Part shown: one piece after another, positions 23,011 through 33,911 of the stretch
How the letters are laid out: the number at the start of each line of letters is the position of its first letter
Position numbering within the stretch: the stretch's first letter is position 1
From: Hyphodiscus hymeniophilus
Taxonomy: Eukaryota; Ascomycota; Leotiomycetes; Helotiales; Hyphodiscaceae
DNA: 64,000 nt
NCBI GenBank assembly: GCA_016508695.1
Contig: VNKQ01000004.1
Coordinates: 248,001-312,000 of the forward strand
Reading direction: 5' to 3'
Position numbers and translations under genes: made by a program
Notes under the pieces: model-generated
What the model was told of the DNA's origin: nothing
The model's input: the letters and a program-made list of their open reading frames with translations, nothing else
Database searches by the model: none

Positions 23011-24280
23011 CGGCAATTGTCCAAGTTTCGCTGTGCGTCACGTCTGGGGATCCCCTCAGAGTGAGGACTCTGCGTTTTATAAGGGTGCTACTCAATCCTC
23101 GGGTTCTCGTTTGATTATTTTCGAAAATCAAAATTGACATCCTCGCTGTTTTGCACACCTATCTCGAGTTTAAGCTGAAGAAGTAGCATACGCCGAATAT
23201 TGGACCAGCATTTAAATTGCTTATTTGCCCTTTCCAGGTGACAATCCTGGCGTTTCTGTCAATGCCTTACTCGTTGTCGGGACTTATTTCGTTGTCGATT
23301 GCTGGAGAAGTCGTACAGGTGTATCTTCTGAACTCGAGTGAGTTCCTAAAAATCTGGAGTCAAGGTGTCGGAATTCGAATACTCGTGGAGACACGGTAAT
23401 GATTCTTCTTTGGGTGTCGGCCATGCCGCAAATTCAGTGATCTTGGCTTGGAGTTCGTTCCACAACTCTCTCCAAGCACCAAACCACTCGTATTCTGCTC
23501 CAAGTTTGCTTCCATCCCTAAGTTCGTCCATTCTGTTTGGCAGAGCATCGATTATAAGGGCTTTCTGGCTCGATCCAATCTTGGCCATCTCTCTCCTCAA
23601 GCAGGCTCTGGCTCTCGTCGGGCCGAAGCAAGCTTTACAGGGAAGCAGGCTTTGCAGCAGAGAACAGGATGATTTATAGAGTTCATTCAGCCAGCATTTC
23701 CGAGTTCGACCAGTCTTATTAGTACGCAAAGAAGTCGTCTTTAGACTTAATATTCACCCAGAATCAACATTTCCGGACAAGATAATGGTGGGCAGAGGCA
23801 GGCTCGACCTGATAGTTTTGCTTTGCCGAGTTTGCGGTTTTCTTCATGTTCAGTATATTCAATGGCGTTCGCAGAAAGAAAAGCATTTGGGACTCTAGAT
23901 ACACTTCCAGGTTCCTTCCTCCCACTCAGCCTCATCTGCAATATAGGCGGTGTGACTGATTGGCTACCATGCGGGATCCATGTACCAATCTGCCCCAACA
24001 CGGCTGGCGGCTAATTGAAAACACGCTGCATCCAATCGTCAAGCTTCTTCAAATCCCTTTCAATGCAAAGTGCAGCATCTGCGGATAAGTGCACCATCGA
24101 ACACGATGTAGCGATACATAATGGTATTTTCTTTCCATATCCTATCTCCTGCTGCTCTTACTCCGCACTGTCAAGTGACAAAAGCGACAGCGAGATCATC
24201 GACTATCTGTATCTATCCAGCTGCAATCGTGTTGGCTCCGTGGCTTAGAAGTCCTGGTGTAACGAATTCGGATACTCGAA
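23011..24280. other. Intergenic region, one unassigned minus-strand ORF
   Basis: A minus-strand ORF at 23346-23729 (127 aa) has a protein-like second half (for example GAEYEWFGAWRELWNELQAK) but no recognised family, signal or clear splice partner. It may be a relic or a small gene. The rest contains only short frames. Confidence 0.35.
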
Positions 24281-25862
24281 ATGCTCGCACGAATGGCTTC
24301 TCATGTACAAGGTCACTTCTCAATATTCCAGACTCAGATGCACAAAGAAGTGAAATCCAAGGTTCCAATTGAACCAATTCGGCCAGCTCAACAAGCTAGG
24401 ACGAAGCAAATCGAGACGGGGCCTCTAAAAGCGTATAGGGAGTCCCTAAGGCAATTCTCAACCTGTCCTCCGAAGAAAACGAGGAGGGGGACGTTAAAAT
24501 CCAGAACAGGTTGCCACACCTGCAAGTATGCAACATCTGTAGCTTCGAGCTACCCAAGCTGACGAGGCTTAGGATACGCCATACGAAATGTGACGAGACT
24601 CGCCCTTCCTGCAACAAGTGCACCGGTACTGGGAGAAGATGTGATTTCAAGGGTGCCTTTCCAGGTGTTAAAGGCTCACCAATTCCCCCACCTCGACGCT
24701 CCTCCTTACCATCATCAAAATCACGTGTATCTTCAGCTGTCATAAATCATCCCACTGGTCATACTCATCCAACAGCTCCACTGCCCGCCTTTCGTATCTC
24801 ACAAAAGGATGGCCATTGTTTCCAGTAGTGCAAAGTAGATTTATGCTGATGAAGAATGCCCTTACATACCACGATTCCCGGTCGACTGCACTCTCATTAC
24901 CATGGAATCTGGGTGCGCTCACTCTAGCTTTCAACAGGCTCGACATACAAGCCACCACCTTCTCAGCGGGGTATGATACCAAAGCATTTCTTGCGCCGAG
25001 TGTTCCCGATTCTTTCAATTCTTTGACCTACGCAAAAGACATCCTTGACATCATCACTTCCAATATTCTTGCAGTCATCATGTCAAAAGGACCCGAATTT
25101 CATCAGGATGGGCCAATTGATGGATGGCTGCCTGAAAATCTCCGAGCGCAACTCTCGGAGCTGAAAGACATCATGAAGTGCTGGCTCGACGTATTCGAAG
25201 GTTTTCTGATCTCCAACGATATAGATCTTTTCGACAGAACGGATCCGTGTTTCGATGAGGTCCGGGATATCGTTGGACACCGAGCCACGATGATTCAATG
25301 CTGGGTCTCGCACATCTGGCTACACACACCATTTTCACGAGCCCAGAAAGTCCATGATGCGCACCTGAAGGCATTCACGACCATCACAGATCTTGCAGAG
25401 ATGATCCTCGATCTACAACCAAACAGACAGGGGTGTTATCAGATGACGCCAGATACGTCGGTCATCCAACTCTTTTACGTAGCACAGAAATGTCGTGGCG
25501 GTCATGTTCGACGCCGAGCTCTAAAGCTGCTTGCGCATGCAGGAAGGGAAGGAGTGTGGGATGGGCAGTGCATCGCTGCTGCTTGTAAGTTTATAATCGC
25601 GAAGGAAGAGGAGGGTCTAGCAGAGGGTGCGATAGGGAACATCGAAGAGGGTAGCGAGAATTACATGGAGGAGAAGTACAGAGTGAGGGGGGCTGTCGTT
25701 AGATATAACCGATACGGTAACATGTTGACGATAACATGTTGGAGAGCAAATGAACATGGTGTAGACGAGCCGATTGAGGGACTCATGAAATGGGGCGAAG
25801 TTGATGGTGTTGTTTATGGGGAGCAGGATAAATTGTGGCAAGAGGGCGCTCTCTTTGGTTGA
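24281..25862 (+). CDS. Zn(II)2Cys6 transcription factor, apparently shortened
   Basis: The model joins 24281-24525, 24573-24724 and 24826-25862 (introns 47 and 101 bp) into 477 aa. The binuclear zinc cluster is at about residues 78-105: CHTCK, then KCDETRPSCNKCTGTGRRC, split by the first intron after the second Cys as in many mould regulators. The C-terminal part matches the second half of the fungal TF domain (LTLAFNRLDIQATTF, then long helices). Between them only about 60 residues remain, where related regulators have well over 100 more, including the first half of that domain. The second intron is the weak point: its donor is poor (CAC|GTGTAT) and was chosen to link the two frames. The gene is either a short variant or one with an internal deletion that may be losing function. 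Target genes are unknown. Confidence 0.6.
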
Positions 25863-26165
25863 TGGCAAAAATAATATTCTAATAATCTTATTAAATATGA
25901 TTTCTCTTCTGTCTCTCGAGTCTTCACCACCGTGAAAGAAAGGAGTCCGTTATCGCCACACTACGGTGTGTTTTTAGAAAATACGCTAGACACACGCACT
26001 CGTTTCGCTCCATGAGGGGAAATAAACATCAGCAACCACTTGTCAACAGCTTCTTGACCTGCTTCTCCAATCTGGACACAACTTCCAACCGATCCTGCAC
26101 GGCATCTCCCCAGCATACCTCAGGAGTAGTCTACAAACAGTATCCGGAGCTCCCAAAGTCTCGAA
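25863..26165. other. Short intergenic region before HSK3
   Basis: Three hundred bases between two genes on the same strand. It holds the TF 3' end and the HSK3 promoter. A frame from 26012 overlaps HSK3 exons 1 and 2 in another phase and is a shadow. Confidence 0.45.
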
Positions 26166-26622
26166 ATGACGTCCAGAATCCCAACCACAAACGCGCCCCG
26201 CCTTTCAACCGCGCCGAGCAGCATAAAGCCCCGACAATTAGTATGCTACTGTGCTTGAAGGCCTCACATTTTTCATACACTAACTTTGTGACCACAGTCC
26301 CACCTCCACGCGCAACTGGCCCAACTATCAGCCAATCTTGCAGACCTCGAGAACCTGCTTCGAATGACGAGTGTCCAAGCCGAGTCAGTCAGGGGACTGG
26401 GGGCCTTTCACGGTGGACTGTGAGTTTTCCAAATAAGACTCCGGAGGCTTTACCTTGCCAGGGATCTACAGAGCATGGTTGATGATTGGAGATTGGGGAT
26501 CAGGGGCTGATTGGTGAACTAGGTTTATGGCAGCGAGCAAAGTCCTTGGTGAGGAAACTATTGCGGGATCAGCAGCTGTGGCAAGTTCACAACAGAGGAG
26601 CAGTGGTGAGAGCGAAACATGA
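26166..26622 (+). CDS. HSK3: DASH complex subunit Hsk3
   Basis: Three short exons, 26166-26240, 26298-26419 and 26523-26622 (introns 57 and 103 bp), encode 98 aa. Hsk3 is part of the ten-subunit DASH/Dam1 complex, which forms rings on kinetochore microtubules and couples chromosomes to spindle ends. The conserved core spans the first splice: RQLSHLHAQLAQLSANLADL, then ENLLRMTSVQAESVRGLGAFHGGL, and across the second splice FMAASKVLGEE, the family's C-terminal signature. The core is a heptad-like helical segment suited to the complex's coiled coil. The Ser/Thr/Pro-rich N-terminus is short. No unspliced ORF shows this gene; it was found by joining frames at good GTATGC/CCACAG and GTGAGT/AACTAG borders. 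The motif match across both joins makes the call strong. Confidence 0.9.
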
Positions 26623-27594
26623 GGTGGATGACTTGGGATGAAGCTATGATTGATGAGTTACGATGATGAGGCAAAGGAGTTCGGACGTCGCGGATATTCT
26701 ATGCAAGGCGTGGTGTTAGCATGGCTACGAGCCATTCAGTATGGACCTGCGAACATTATGCAAGGGAATGAACGTGTGAGACCAATAAGAGGTTTGGGTC
26801 TAGAAGCAGTAAAGACTAATTGTATCGGAAATGGACACTGAACTCGATTGTGCTATGCTCGGATCAGTGTAGGATTTCATATCTCATCTCATCCATCACT
26901 AAGGTATACTGTCCTTCCCGCTTTCCTATCGAGTACCTCGCACTTTGGGCGGTAAATAACATATCCGCTACAGTCGAGCGATTGCTACAATATTCTGGAA
27001 ACGAGATCAAAGTATTTGATTCATAATCTTCCTATGAGGCAATGAGCCATAAATATGTCTGGTTCCTGAATCCATCCATTGGTTGTTTAGTAGAAAAATC
27101 AGTGATTCCCTTCTTTGACTACTATTCATGGCGCTCTTTGAAGTATGGCACATGTCATTCTAGGAGACAGCGAACCTTCGACCGTTATTCTTGCATTGCG
27201 GAGAGACAAAGGCCTGCAAAACGTGTACACACTGCCAAGACATAAGGATGAAATCTGCTTCCCAGTATTCCCCCTTATCTCAGCTCTTTGCTAAAGACCT
27301 TTTTCGAGAGCAGTATATACATTCGACATGTTCCCTGGGTCCTTGCTACTAAAGAGACGTTTCTTCTCCCCAACCTTCTTCCAACAAACAACAACATCGT
27401 CACTACAAGCATTTCGCCATTGGCACACGGACTTCAATAACCATCACCGCGTTGTCATCGTTGATACACCGCGGTCCATCATTGTTATTTCATAGCAGTT
27501 TCCCTTCAGCAGACGTGGCCGTGGTAGCGACAAGACGTTAAAGTAAGTGCTATCACGACTTCGCTCAAAACCCCACAAACTAAGCAGCAGTTCC
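26623..27594. other. Intergenic region with a possible promoter and leader
   Basis: The first part is the 3' flank of HSK3. A TATATA element occurs near 27313. The roughly 250 bases from 27340 to 27594 contain no ATG and include a GTAAGT (27543) that could start a leader intron, so they look like the 5'UTR of a transcript beginning translation at 27595. Confidence 0.35.
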
Positions 27595-27863
27595 ATGATG
27601 AGATTCGCAATTCCCTTCAAAATGTCTCACAAAATGCTCACCAAGTTAGTCTTGCTACGAAAAATGGAGAATGACAAGAGAGCAGGCACTATCCTAGGTT
27701 GATAGTGGTCTTAGGCTGGATGATGGTGAGAATAGAGTGGGACCAGGCTCTCACATTGAAAGAAAGTTCTATGGGATCGTTGATCTTGTATGAGATGAGC
27801 TCGTCAAGATGGCCTCAAAGCTTCCATTTCTGTCAAGTCGCTCATGCAGTAATTAAGATGTAG
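27595..27863 (+). CDS. Possible small protein gene (weak)
   Basis: Starting at the first ATG after a plausible promoter and ATG-free leader, exons 27595-27644 and 27698-27863 (53 bp intron, GTTAGT to CCTAG with AATGAC as branch) give 71 aa. The protein begins MMRFAIPFKMSHKMLTK and contains a hydrophobic LIVVLGWMMVRI. Without splicing the product would be 35 aa. I recognise no family. The same segment could instead be a non-coding transcript. Confidence 0.22.
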
Positions 27864-28122
27864 GTGGGGTTGCTATCATTGCCTTTTTATTGGCATCTTC
27901 TTAACATTTAGTAGGTAAATGACTTTCCTTGCTTTGAAACCCAATAATATGTGTTGGACGATAGGCCTCTCATAGTATTTGAAATGTGCATCTACCATTC
28001 CGACTACGCCTACAGCCCGATCCCTCCGAACATTCCTTAAGAAGGTCATGATCCCTAAATCTGAATCCAATTCTCAACCGTCACCACGAACCGAAGCCTG
28101 GTCCGAATCCCACCCCACAACA
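27864..28122. other. Minus-strand ORF of unknown status
   Basis: A minus-strand frame at 27876-28070 has no ATG start of its own at its 5' limit but reads coherently (VVGMVDAHFKYYERPIVQHI). It could be the last exon of the TM-anchored ORF at 28123-28449 if a poor GTGGCA donor near 28137 is used. Not convincing enough to call as a gene. Confidence 0.3.
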
Positions 28123-28449
28123 TCACTTCGTGCCACTATTCACGCCGATACTACAAACAGCTTGATTCGTCTCGGTGAGAACAGGTATCTTCTCCATCGC
28201 ACACCATCCTGGCCGAAACATATTCGCTCCCGCATCTTCGCATTGAGACGTTTGCACCACAAATACTGGAGGAAGAGCAATCGATACAGGAACCGAGGTC
28301 GGGGTCGTCGTAGCAGTGTATATTGGGGCCTGCCATGTGTCTTGAGGGGTCCAAAAGGTTAAGACTTCGATCTTCTTTACAGCTACGATGGCGATGCTGA
28401 GAAGGAGGATGAGGATGGTAATCCGGCGGCTGGGGAGTTGGATGGGCAT
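28123..28449 (-). CDS. Hypothetical TM-anchored protein
   Basis: A minus-strand ORF of 108 aa starts MPIQLPSRR and is followed directly by one strong hydrophobic helix (ITILILLLSIAIVAV), then a Thr/Pro-rich lumenal-type stem (TATTTPTSVPVSIALP) and a region with three cysteines (SQCEDAGAN, GWCAME, AVCSIG). The layout is that of a type II membrane protein or a signal-anchored secreted protein. I recognise no family and no catalytic motif. It may continue into another exon at about 27876-28065. Confidence 0.35.
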   Translation of the reverse strand: MPIQLPSRRITILILLLSIAIVAVKKIEVLTFWTPQDTWQAPIYTATTTPTSVPVSIALPPVFVVQTSQCEDAGANMFRPGWCAMEKIPVLTETNQAVCSIGVNSGTK

Positions 28450-30749
28450 TTTGGCCCGTGTGGAGAAACTTCAAGCTTGAGTAATTTCATGGGCGTTGAA
28501 AAATAGACATAGATTGTTGAAGCAGATATTTGTGAATCAAATTGACAACCGCAGATCGCAGGTGCAAGATCTTTCAACATCGTTTTCGGAGTAAAAACAC
28601 TGGTAGGGTGAGACAAAGAAAACTCGCTCCGATCTCCTATTCAACACCTCAATCGGCTGCAAAGCTTTTGTTCGTCTCGGCTTCTTCTAAGAACCACAAC
28701 AGCAAAGAATCAGTTACAAGCTGACTAAATTATACACATCATTGCATCGGATTGCTTCTTGGCTGGACCAACACCACAAGTGTCATAGAGTGGGAATAGA
28801 TAGGCCTCTTCAGCGCCTCCGGTTTAGGCCGTACATGCATGTGGTAATAATAACGAGATTGCGATTTTCAAGAATCCCACTCAGCCCAAGTAATATTCAG
28901 AGTCGTCTCATTAGTAGTATGCTCTAAATGATAAGGCACTCTTCTTTGTTCAAAGAGTGGCGCTAAATAGAAAACATATAAGAACATTGGGTAGCGAGTT
29001 GCGTACTAGAAATCCGACGTCTGCGCTAGGTCGGACCCTTTCTCAACGACGCAGAGTTTTACCGTGCGAGGTATCTCTCTGGAGATATCACGAGTCAGTC
29101 TAAGTTTCCTACTCACTCGCGACGGTTCATTCAGACGTAGTGAGCGTAACTATGAGCATCTTTGATTCTTTTTACAAAACCTTGGCGGAGACGCTGACAA
29201 CGGAATGGAACGTCAACATGGAGGACTTCGAGTTTGTGACTATTCAGTCGATCCCAGGCCGTGATGCGCCGTGTATTAAGTGGTTCAATGTCCGAGGAAC
29301 ATGCCTCCTGAACCACTCCAACTTCGAGAAATAACATGGAGCGTCGAGGTGAAATGGAGAGAGGGAATGATGGCGATGGGATGAGATTCTCAATAACGAC
29401 ACTATCGCCGACAGAGAAATGCGTTACGACAGCTCTACTTTAGCGCTCGCTGAGATTGAATCGCACGCTCATCCCTTACCCTATACTTCGTGCATCAGCG
29501 ATATCCTTTGATTGCCGTCTAGCTTCTCCACCACGGTGTCCATTAAGCCATCGAGCTGTGTTGTTCATCCAGTCCCTTAGTAGTCACGTAGGCAAGCTAG
29601 CATAAAGAACCCAAGCACATAACCAGAAAAAAAAAAACGTTTTGATCATCAATTACACAGATACGCACACCTGACTCCTCTTCCTCGCATTCGGGCAGCG
29701 TTCCCCAACTTGCCCAGCGATACACATCACAAGCAGAAAAGGAGTAAAAGGAGTTGACAGAAAAGAAGAAAAGAGAAGCAAAATCCGGAGCGCATCACTC
29801 ATGGACGCGCGCTCCCTTCACCCACATCTGCCGTGCGTTCCCATCGATCACTATCCATCGCTACTACGATATGCCAGCCTTCAGGACTTCGCTCTTCTTC
29901 TTCTTAGGATGTTGGATGATGTAGAAGTGCTAAATAAGCCTTGTCTTGAACTTGCTTCAACCGATGGAACTCAACGCCCCCTTCACCACCCTCCACTTCC
30001 CTCCACTCCTCATCAACGTCCCAAACTGAAGGCAGCATCACATCCCAGGGATGGCTGGTGAGAGATGGATGAACGGCCGCGAAAAGAGAAATGCTCTACT
30101 ACGAGGTGTTCAGGTCTTCTCATATAAAGATCAAAGTAGCTTGCGTTAGGTAGGGCCGACGCAAAGAAATCTAGTAGATGGGCACGTGGTGATGCTTGAT
30201 AGTTACCTTTATCAGTTGGTGTTATAGTGAGAACAGCTCTCCAACCCAGGGACCTCACTCGAGGACCCATCCCATTCTTTTCAAAATCACATGCCATCAA
30301 ACGCTACGCTCTGGATCAATTAATTTCATTATCCCTCTCAGTCGCCAGTCTAGCACATAAGCCAATGGTGTATCCAGGTATCAATCCCACCACCATCCGA
30401 ATCATCAAGCCCAGGGTATACCGCCACGACCATCATCCATCATCATGAAAGTGAGCAAAACCAAACCCATCCTCCGGTCTATCGTATGCCCCAATTCTGT
30501 CCAAATACGAAAAGCAGAAAGCAAAGGATGGTATCAAAAAAGAGGTCCCTCCAAACCCAAGACATTCAAACCGTCGCAAAAACAGCATATATCCTCCATC
30601 GCCTGTATATAGATAGCCAAAGTCCCAAACGTGACAGAAGTCGATCCGATCCGAAAAGCCACAGCAAACAACACCTCCACGCTAGCAAGTATGTGCAAAA
30701 CGCCATGCCCACCCAATCAATCTCGGAAGTCCGAGGAAAGGAGATGCAA
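28450..30749. other. Gene-poor stretch 3' of areA
   Basis: No supported gene. A plus-strand frame at 29152-29334 (61 aa, MSIFDSFYKTLAETL...) is protein-like but has no known relatives that I can name. An A run sits at 29627-29637. Bases from about 30100 to 30749 probably include the areA 3'UTR. Confidence 0.35.
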
Positions 30750-33700
30750 TCAAAGACTCATCGTCAACCACTCCCACTCCTGCGGGCCAGTTCCCGATCC
30801 CGCCGCTCCATTCGGGCCAGACATCACCATTCCAGTCGGAGGGTTCATGCCTGACATGCCTGGTATCATACCACCTGGACCCATCGGTCTCGTTGTCATG
30901 CCGAACCCGTTCGCTAGGCCGATGTTCGCCATGCTGCCTCCTGAGGCAACGCTCATTCCCATCAACTTTGCAGCTTCATTGGAACCAGTAGAGTTCTCTG
31001 GCGAATCGATATCCATGCTCTCGATTGCGCTTACGCTCTTGCTGTGTCGTCGTTGTCGCTTGGGAGCAACAGTAGCATTGTTTCGAGGCATGCTAGACGC
31101 TGCTGCTCCAGGTCCTGGAGTAGCTTTCGGAGGTGCTGCTGCGATTGGGACTACACCCTTCCCGCCACTGATACCTGTCGTGCCAACCGAGGATCCCGCA
31201 GAACCATGATATGAAGTTGGAGTACTACCTGCCGTGCTGCCTCCATTACCAGCGGATCCAGAGACGGAAGGTGGACTCTGGGATTCATTGACACTACGGG
31301 CATGTGTGCTAGTGGGTGTCGTAGCTTGCGTGGTAGGAGCCGTGCTGCTCGAAGGCGTCACGATCGAGTTCTTTCTTGTATTTGGTCCACTCGGTGTTTG
31401 TGCTGTGACAACTCCCATTTTCTTCGAAGCGCGGGTTGCAGCTCCACCAGATCCACTTACGGGGAGAGAAGCACCAGATCCGCGATTCCGCTTCTTGATC
31501 ACATCAGTCTTAAGTGAAAGAGGCCGAACGACGCCGTGGAGCTTCAGGAAGAGGCCGCAAGCGTTACAAAGAGGGTGACCTTCCGGATTTCGCCTCCAGA
31601 GTGGCGTGGTTTGGGTGAAGCAGTTCGTACAGGTCGTGGGAACGCCATTTTCGCCTTGGACAGCGGCACCTGCAAGATTCGTAGTAGAGCCATGCTTCGA
31701 TCCACCTGGTGAGGAGGGTCGACTTGGAGCGACAGAAGAAAATCCAGACATATCCCCAGCATCTGGTGGCGAGTTTGGGTTTGAGTTGCCCATTTGGCCA
31801 AACAGGTCTGCCGCTCTACCCATCACATTCGGTGTTGACGCAGTTCGTGGGATTTTGCCTTGTCTCCGATCGTTGCCATTCCTTGATCGATTATCGGAAA
31901 CCGACTGTGCAGATGCATGACTGCGACCCAAAGACCCTCCTGAACCATCCCAATCAAGTGGTGAAGAGACCATCTCGGTCGTTGTACCTCCAATCGTGAC
32001 TTGTTTCCTTGGAGGACCGCCAGGATAACGAGCAGCCTGCGTATTGAATTGCCCGGGCAGGGTGGCATCCCATTGTAACCCTCCACCAGGTCCCATCTCC
32101 ATATTCGGGTCTTCCATAGGCGATGGTGCGAATTCGTGCTGCATCATAAGCGTGCGGTCGGCGAATGCTGCGCCCTCCTCATCTTCGTTGTCGGAGTCGC
32201 CTCCAAAGCTAAACATGTTCTCATGTCCCATGTGAACGCCTGGAGATCTCACGGGGTGATCTGGCTGGAAGACTTGCGACGGATCTATGTGCTGTGACAT
32301 ACCGAATGATCCCGGCGCAGTGAAGGAATTGGACGGGCCTGCCGTTGTAACTGCTGTGAACATTGACCCGCCATTTGCATTATACATGTATTGGGGAGCC
32401 ATGGAATTGGACAAGTTCGAGGGACCATGACTGAAATTCTGCGGGCGTTGGTGTCGCATATCCACTCCATGATGTTGGAAGTACATCTGCTCGCCTTCTG
32501 GTATCGGCTGTGGGGTTGAGACAGCGCTTGGATAAGCACTTCCCGGAGGAGAATAATAATCGTTTGAGTTCAGGGAGGAAGAGGGCATCGAGGCATTGTT
32601 ATACATGGTGGAAAAGGGTCCGTGTTGCACGAGGGGGGAGTTTGAGGGCGAGAAAGAGAAGTTCTGCTGGAAAGGTCCTGCGGAAGTGATTATCGGATCG
32701 TGATCCATATTGAAATTATCAATGTGAAAGGGCATTCCATTGTGACCCAGGTGATTCATTGGGGGATGATGCTGATCCAAAGAATACTCGTGAAGGTCTG
32801 TATCGTGTTCGGGGTCATTGGGTATCATTATGCTGTTGACAGGATGTACTTGAGGGGAGAAATCGGCTGGTCGCTTCCGAGGCTGAGATAGGTCAGTAGC
32901 TATCTTAGATAATACAGCGCTTGTGAGAAAGCAAGGCAAAACAGGATTCCATAGAAGTGGTAGCTTACACGTCTCTCATCAATGCTGGTCTTGCGAATAT
33001 GCCTTTGTACGTAATTAAACTCGTCGTTGTTTCGAGGATTGTGATGAGGAGCAGGGACGGATTGTGGAACAGCAAATTGCGAAGATTCCTTCCGCATTTT
33101 TATAGGTATGGCAGATGCTACCGCATTGGAAGACTTTTCCAAGTCTTTCTTGTTGAGTTCTGGAGAAGGGGAGTTTCCAAGCCCTGCAGGTGTAGATATA
33201 TTGTCGGCGAATATGAAGTCGTCAAGGTTCATGGCATCTGGGTTCTCGAAATTCGGAGAAGTTTGATCAGAAGTCTTCCGCAGTTGTGCGATTCCACTAG
33301 GAGCAGTGGTAGAGTTCTGCTTTTGCTTCCTATAGAAGTATTAGAACAGTGTACCTTCTTCTGGTCGAACCATGAGTAGAAACTAACCTTGCAGCCTCTT
33401 CCTGTCTACGCTTTCGCAGACTCATTGCCATCATACGCCATGTCAGATTCTCCATTCGCTCCTGGTTCGGCAATTGCTTTTTCGTCTTGCTGTATAACCT
33501 CCATATTTGGGTGGCCAACGGGTCCTTCTTCTGCATCTCATCGGGACTGTCGAGTTCATCGCCCGCAGTATCATCTTTCCAGGTCGGAAAGAAGGACTCG
33601 CGCAGCAACTCCTTGCGCGCACTGTTCGCCGCCGAGAGATCCAGCTTGTCCAGAGTGTCAGCACCGACGGCCTTTGTGCTTATACCGGTACCGAACTGCG

Positions 33701-33911
33701 TGATGGTGGAATGCGACGTCGAGTCTTCTTGCGGGTGCTCGGCAGGTCTACGGGGGAATCGGAAATCGTGCTCTGTTATTGAAGTCGTGCTAGATGGCGT
33801 AGGATTATATTGAGCTTCTCCACTTGAAGCATTGTATGTTGTGTCGAGAAAAGCGTGGACGGGTTGTAACAGTCCCCCACGCTCCTCATATTGTGCCGCC
33901 GCTCCAGACAT
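30750..33911 (-). CDS. areA: GATA transcription factor AreA/NIT2 (global nitrogen regulator)
   Basis: Three minus-strand exons, 33911-33388, 33329-32969 and 32882-30750 (introns 58 and 86 bp), encode 1005 aa. AreA activates genes for secondary nitrogen sources when ammonium and glutamine are scarce. The single GATA finger is at about residues 713-737: C-X2-C-X17-C-X2-C with CTNCFTQTTPLWRR and CNACGLFLKLHG, followed by the basic RPLSLKTDVIKKRNR. Family-specific blocks are IWRLYSKTKKQLPNQERMEN, LTWRMMAMSLRKR, the MNLDDFIFAD acidic motif, RKTSIDERR joined to PRKRPADFSPQVHPVNS, and the extreme C-terminus EWEWLTMSL, to which the co-repressor NmrA binds in relatives. ATG 33911 was chosen because AreA proteins begin MSG; an ATG at 34091 is in frame. 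Length is near that of NIT2. All key motifs are intact. Confidence 0.96.

Noticed and set aside
22577..23158. A 193-aa minus-strand ORF over the O-methyltransferase
   Set aside because: It is the reverse shadow of the methyltransferase 3' exons, whose motifs are clear on the plus strand.
26012..26482. A 156-aa plus-strand ORF at the HSK3 locus
   Set aside because: It is the wrong frame over HSK3 exons; the spliced Hsk3 model has family motifs across both joins.
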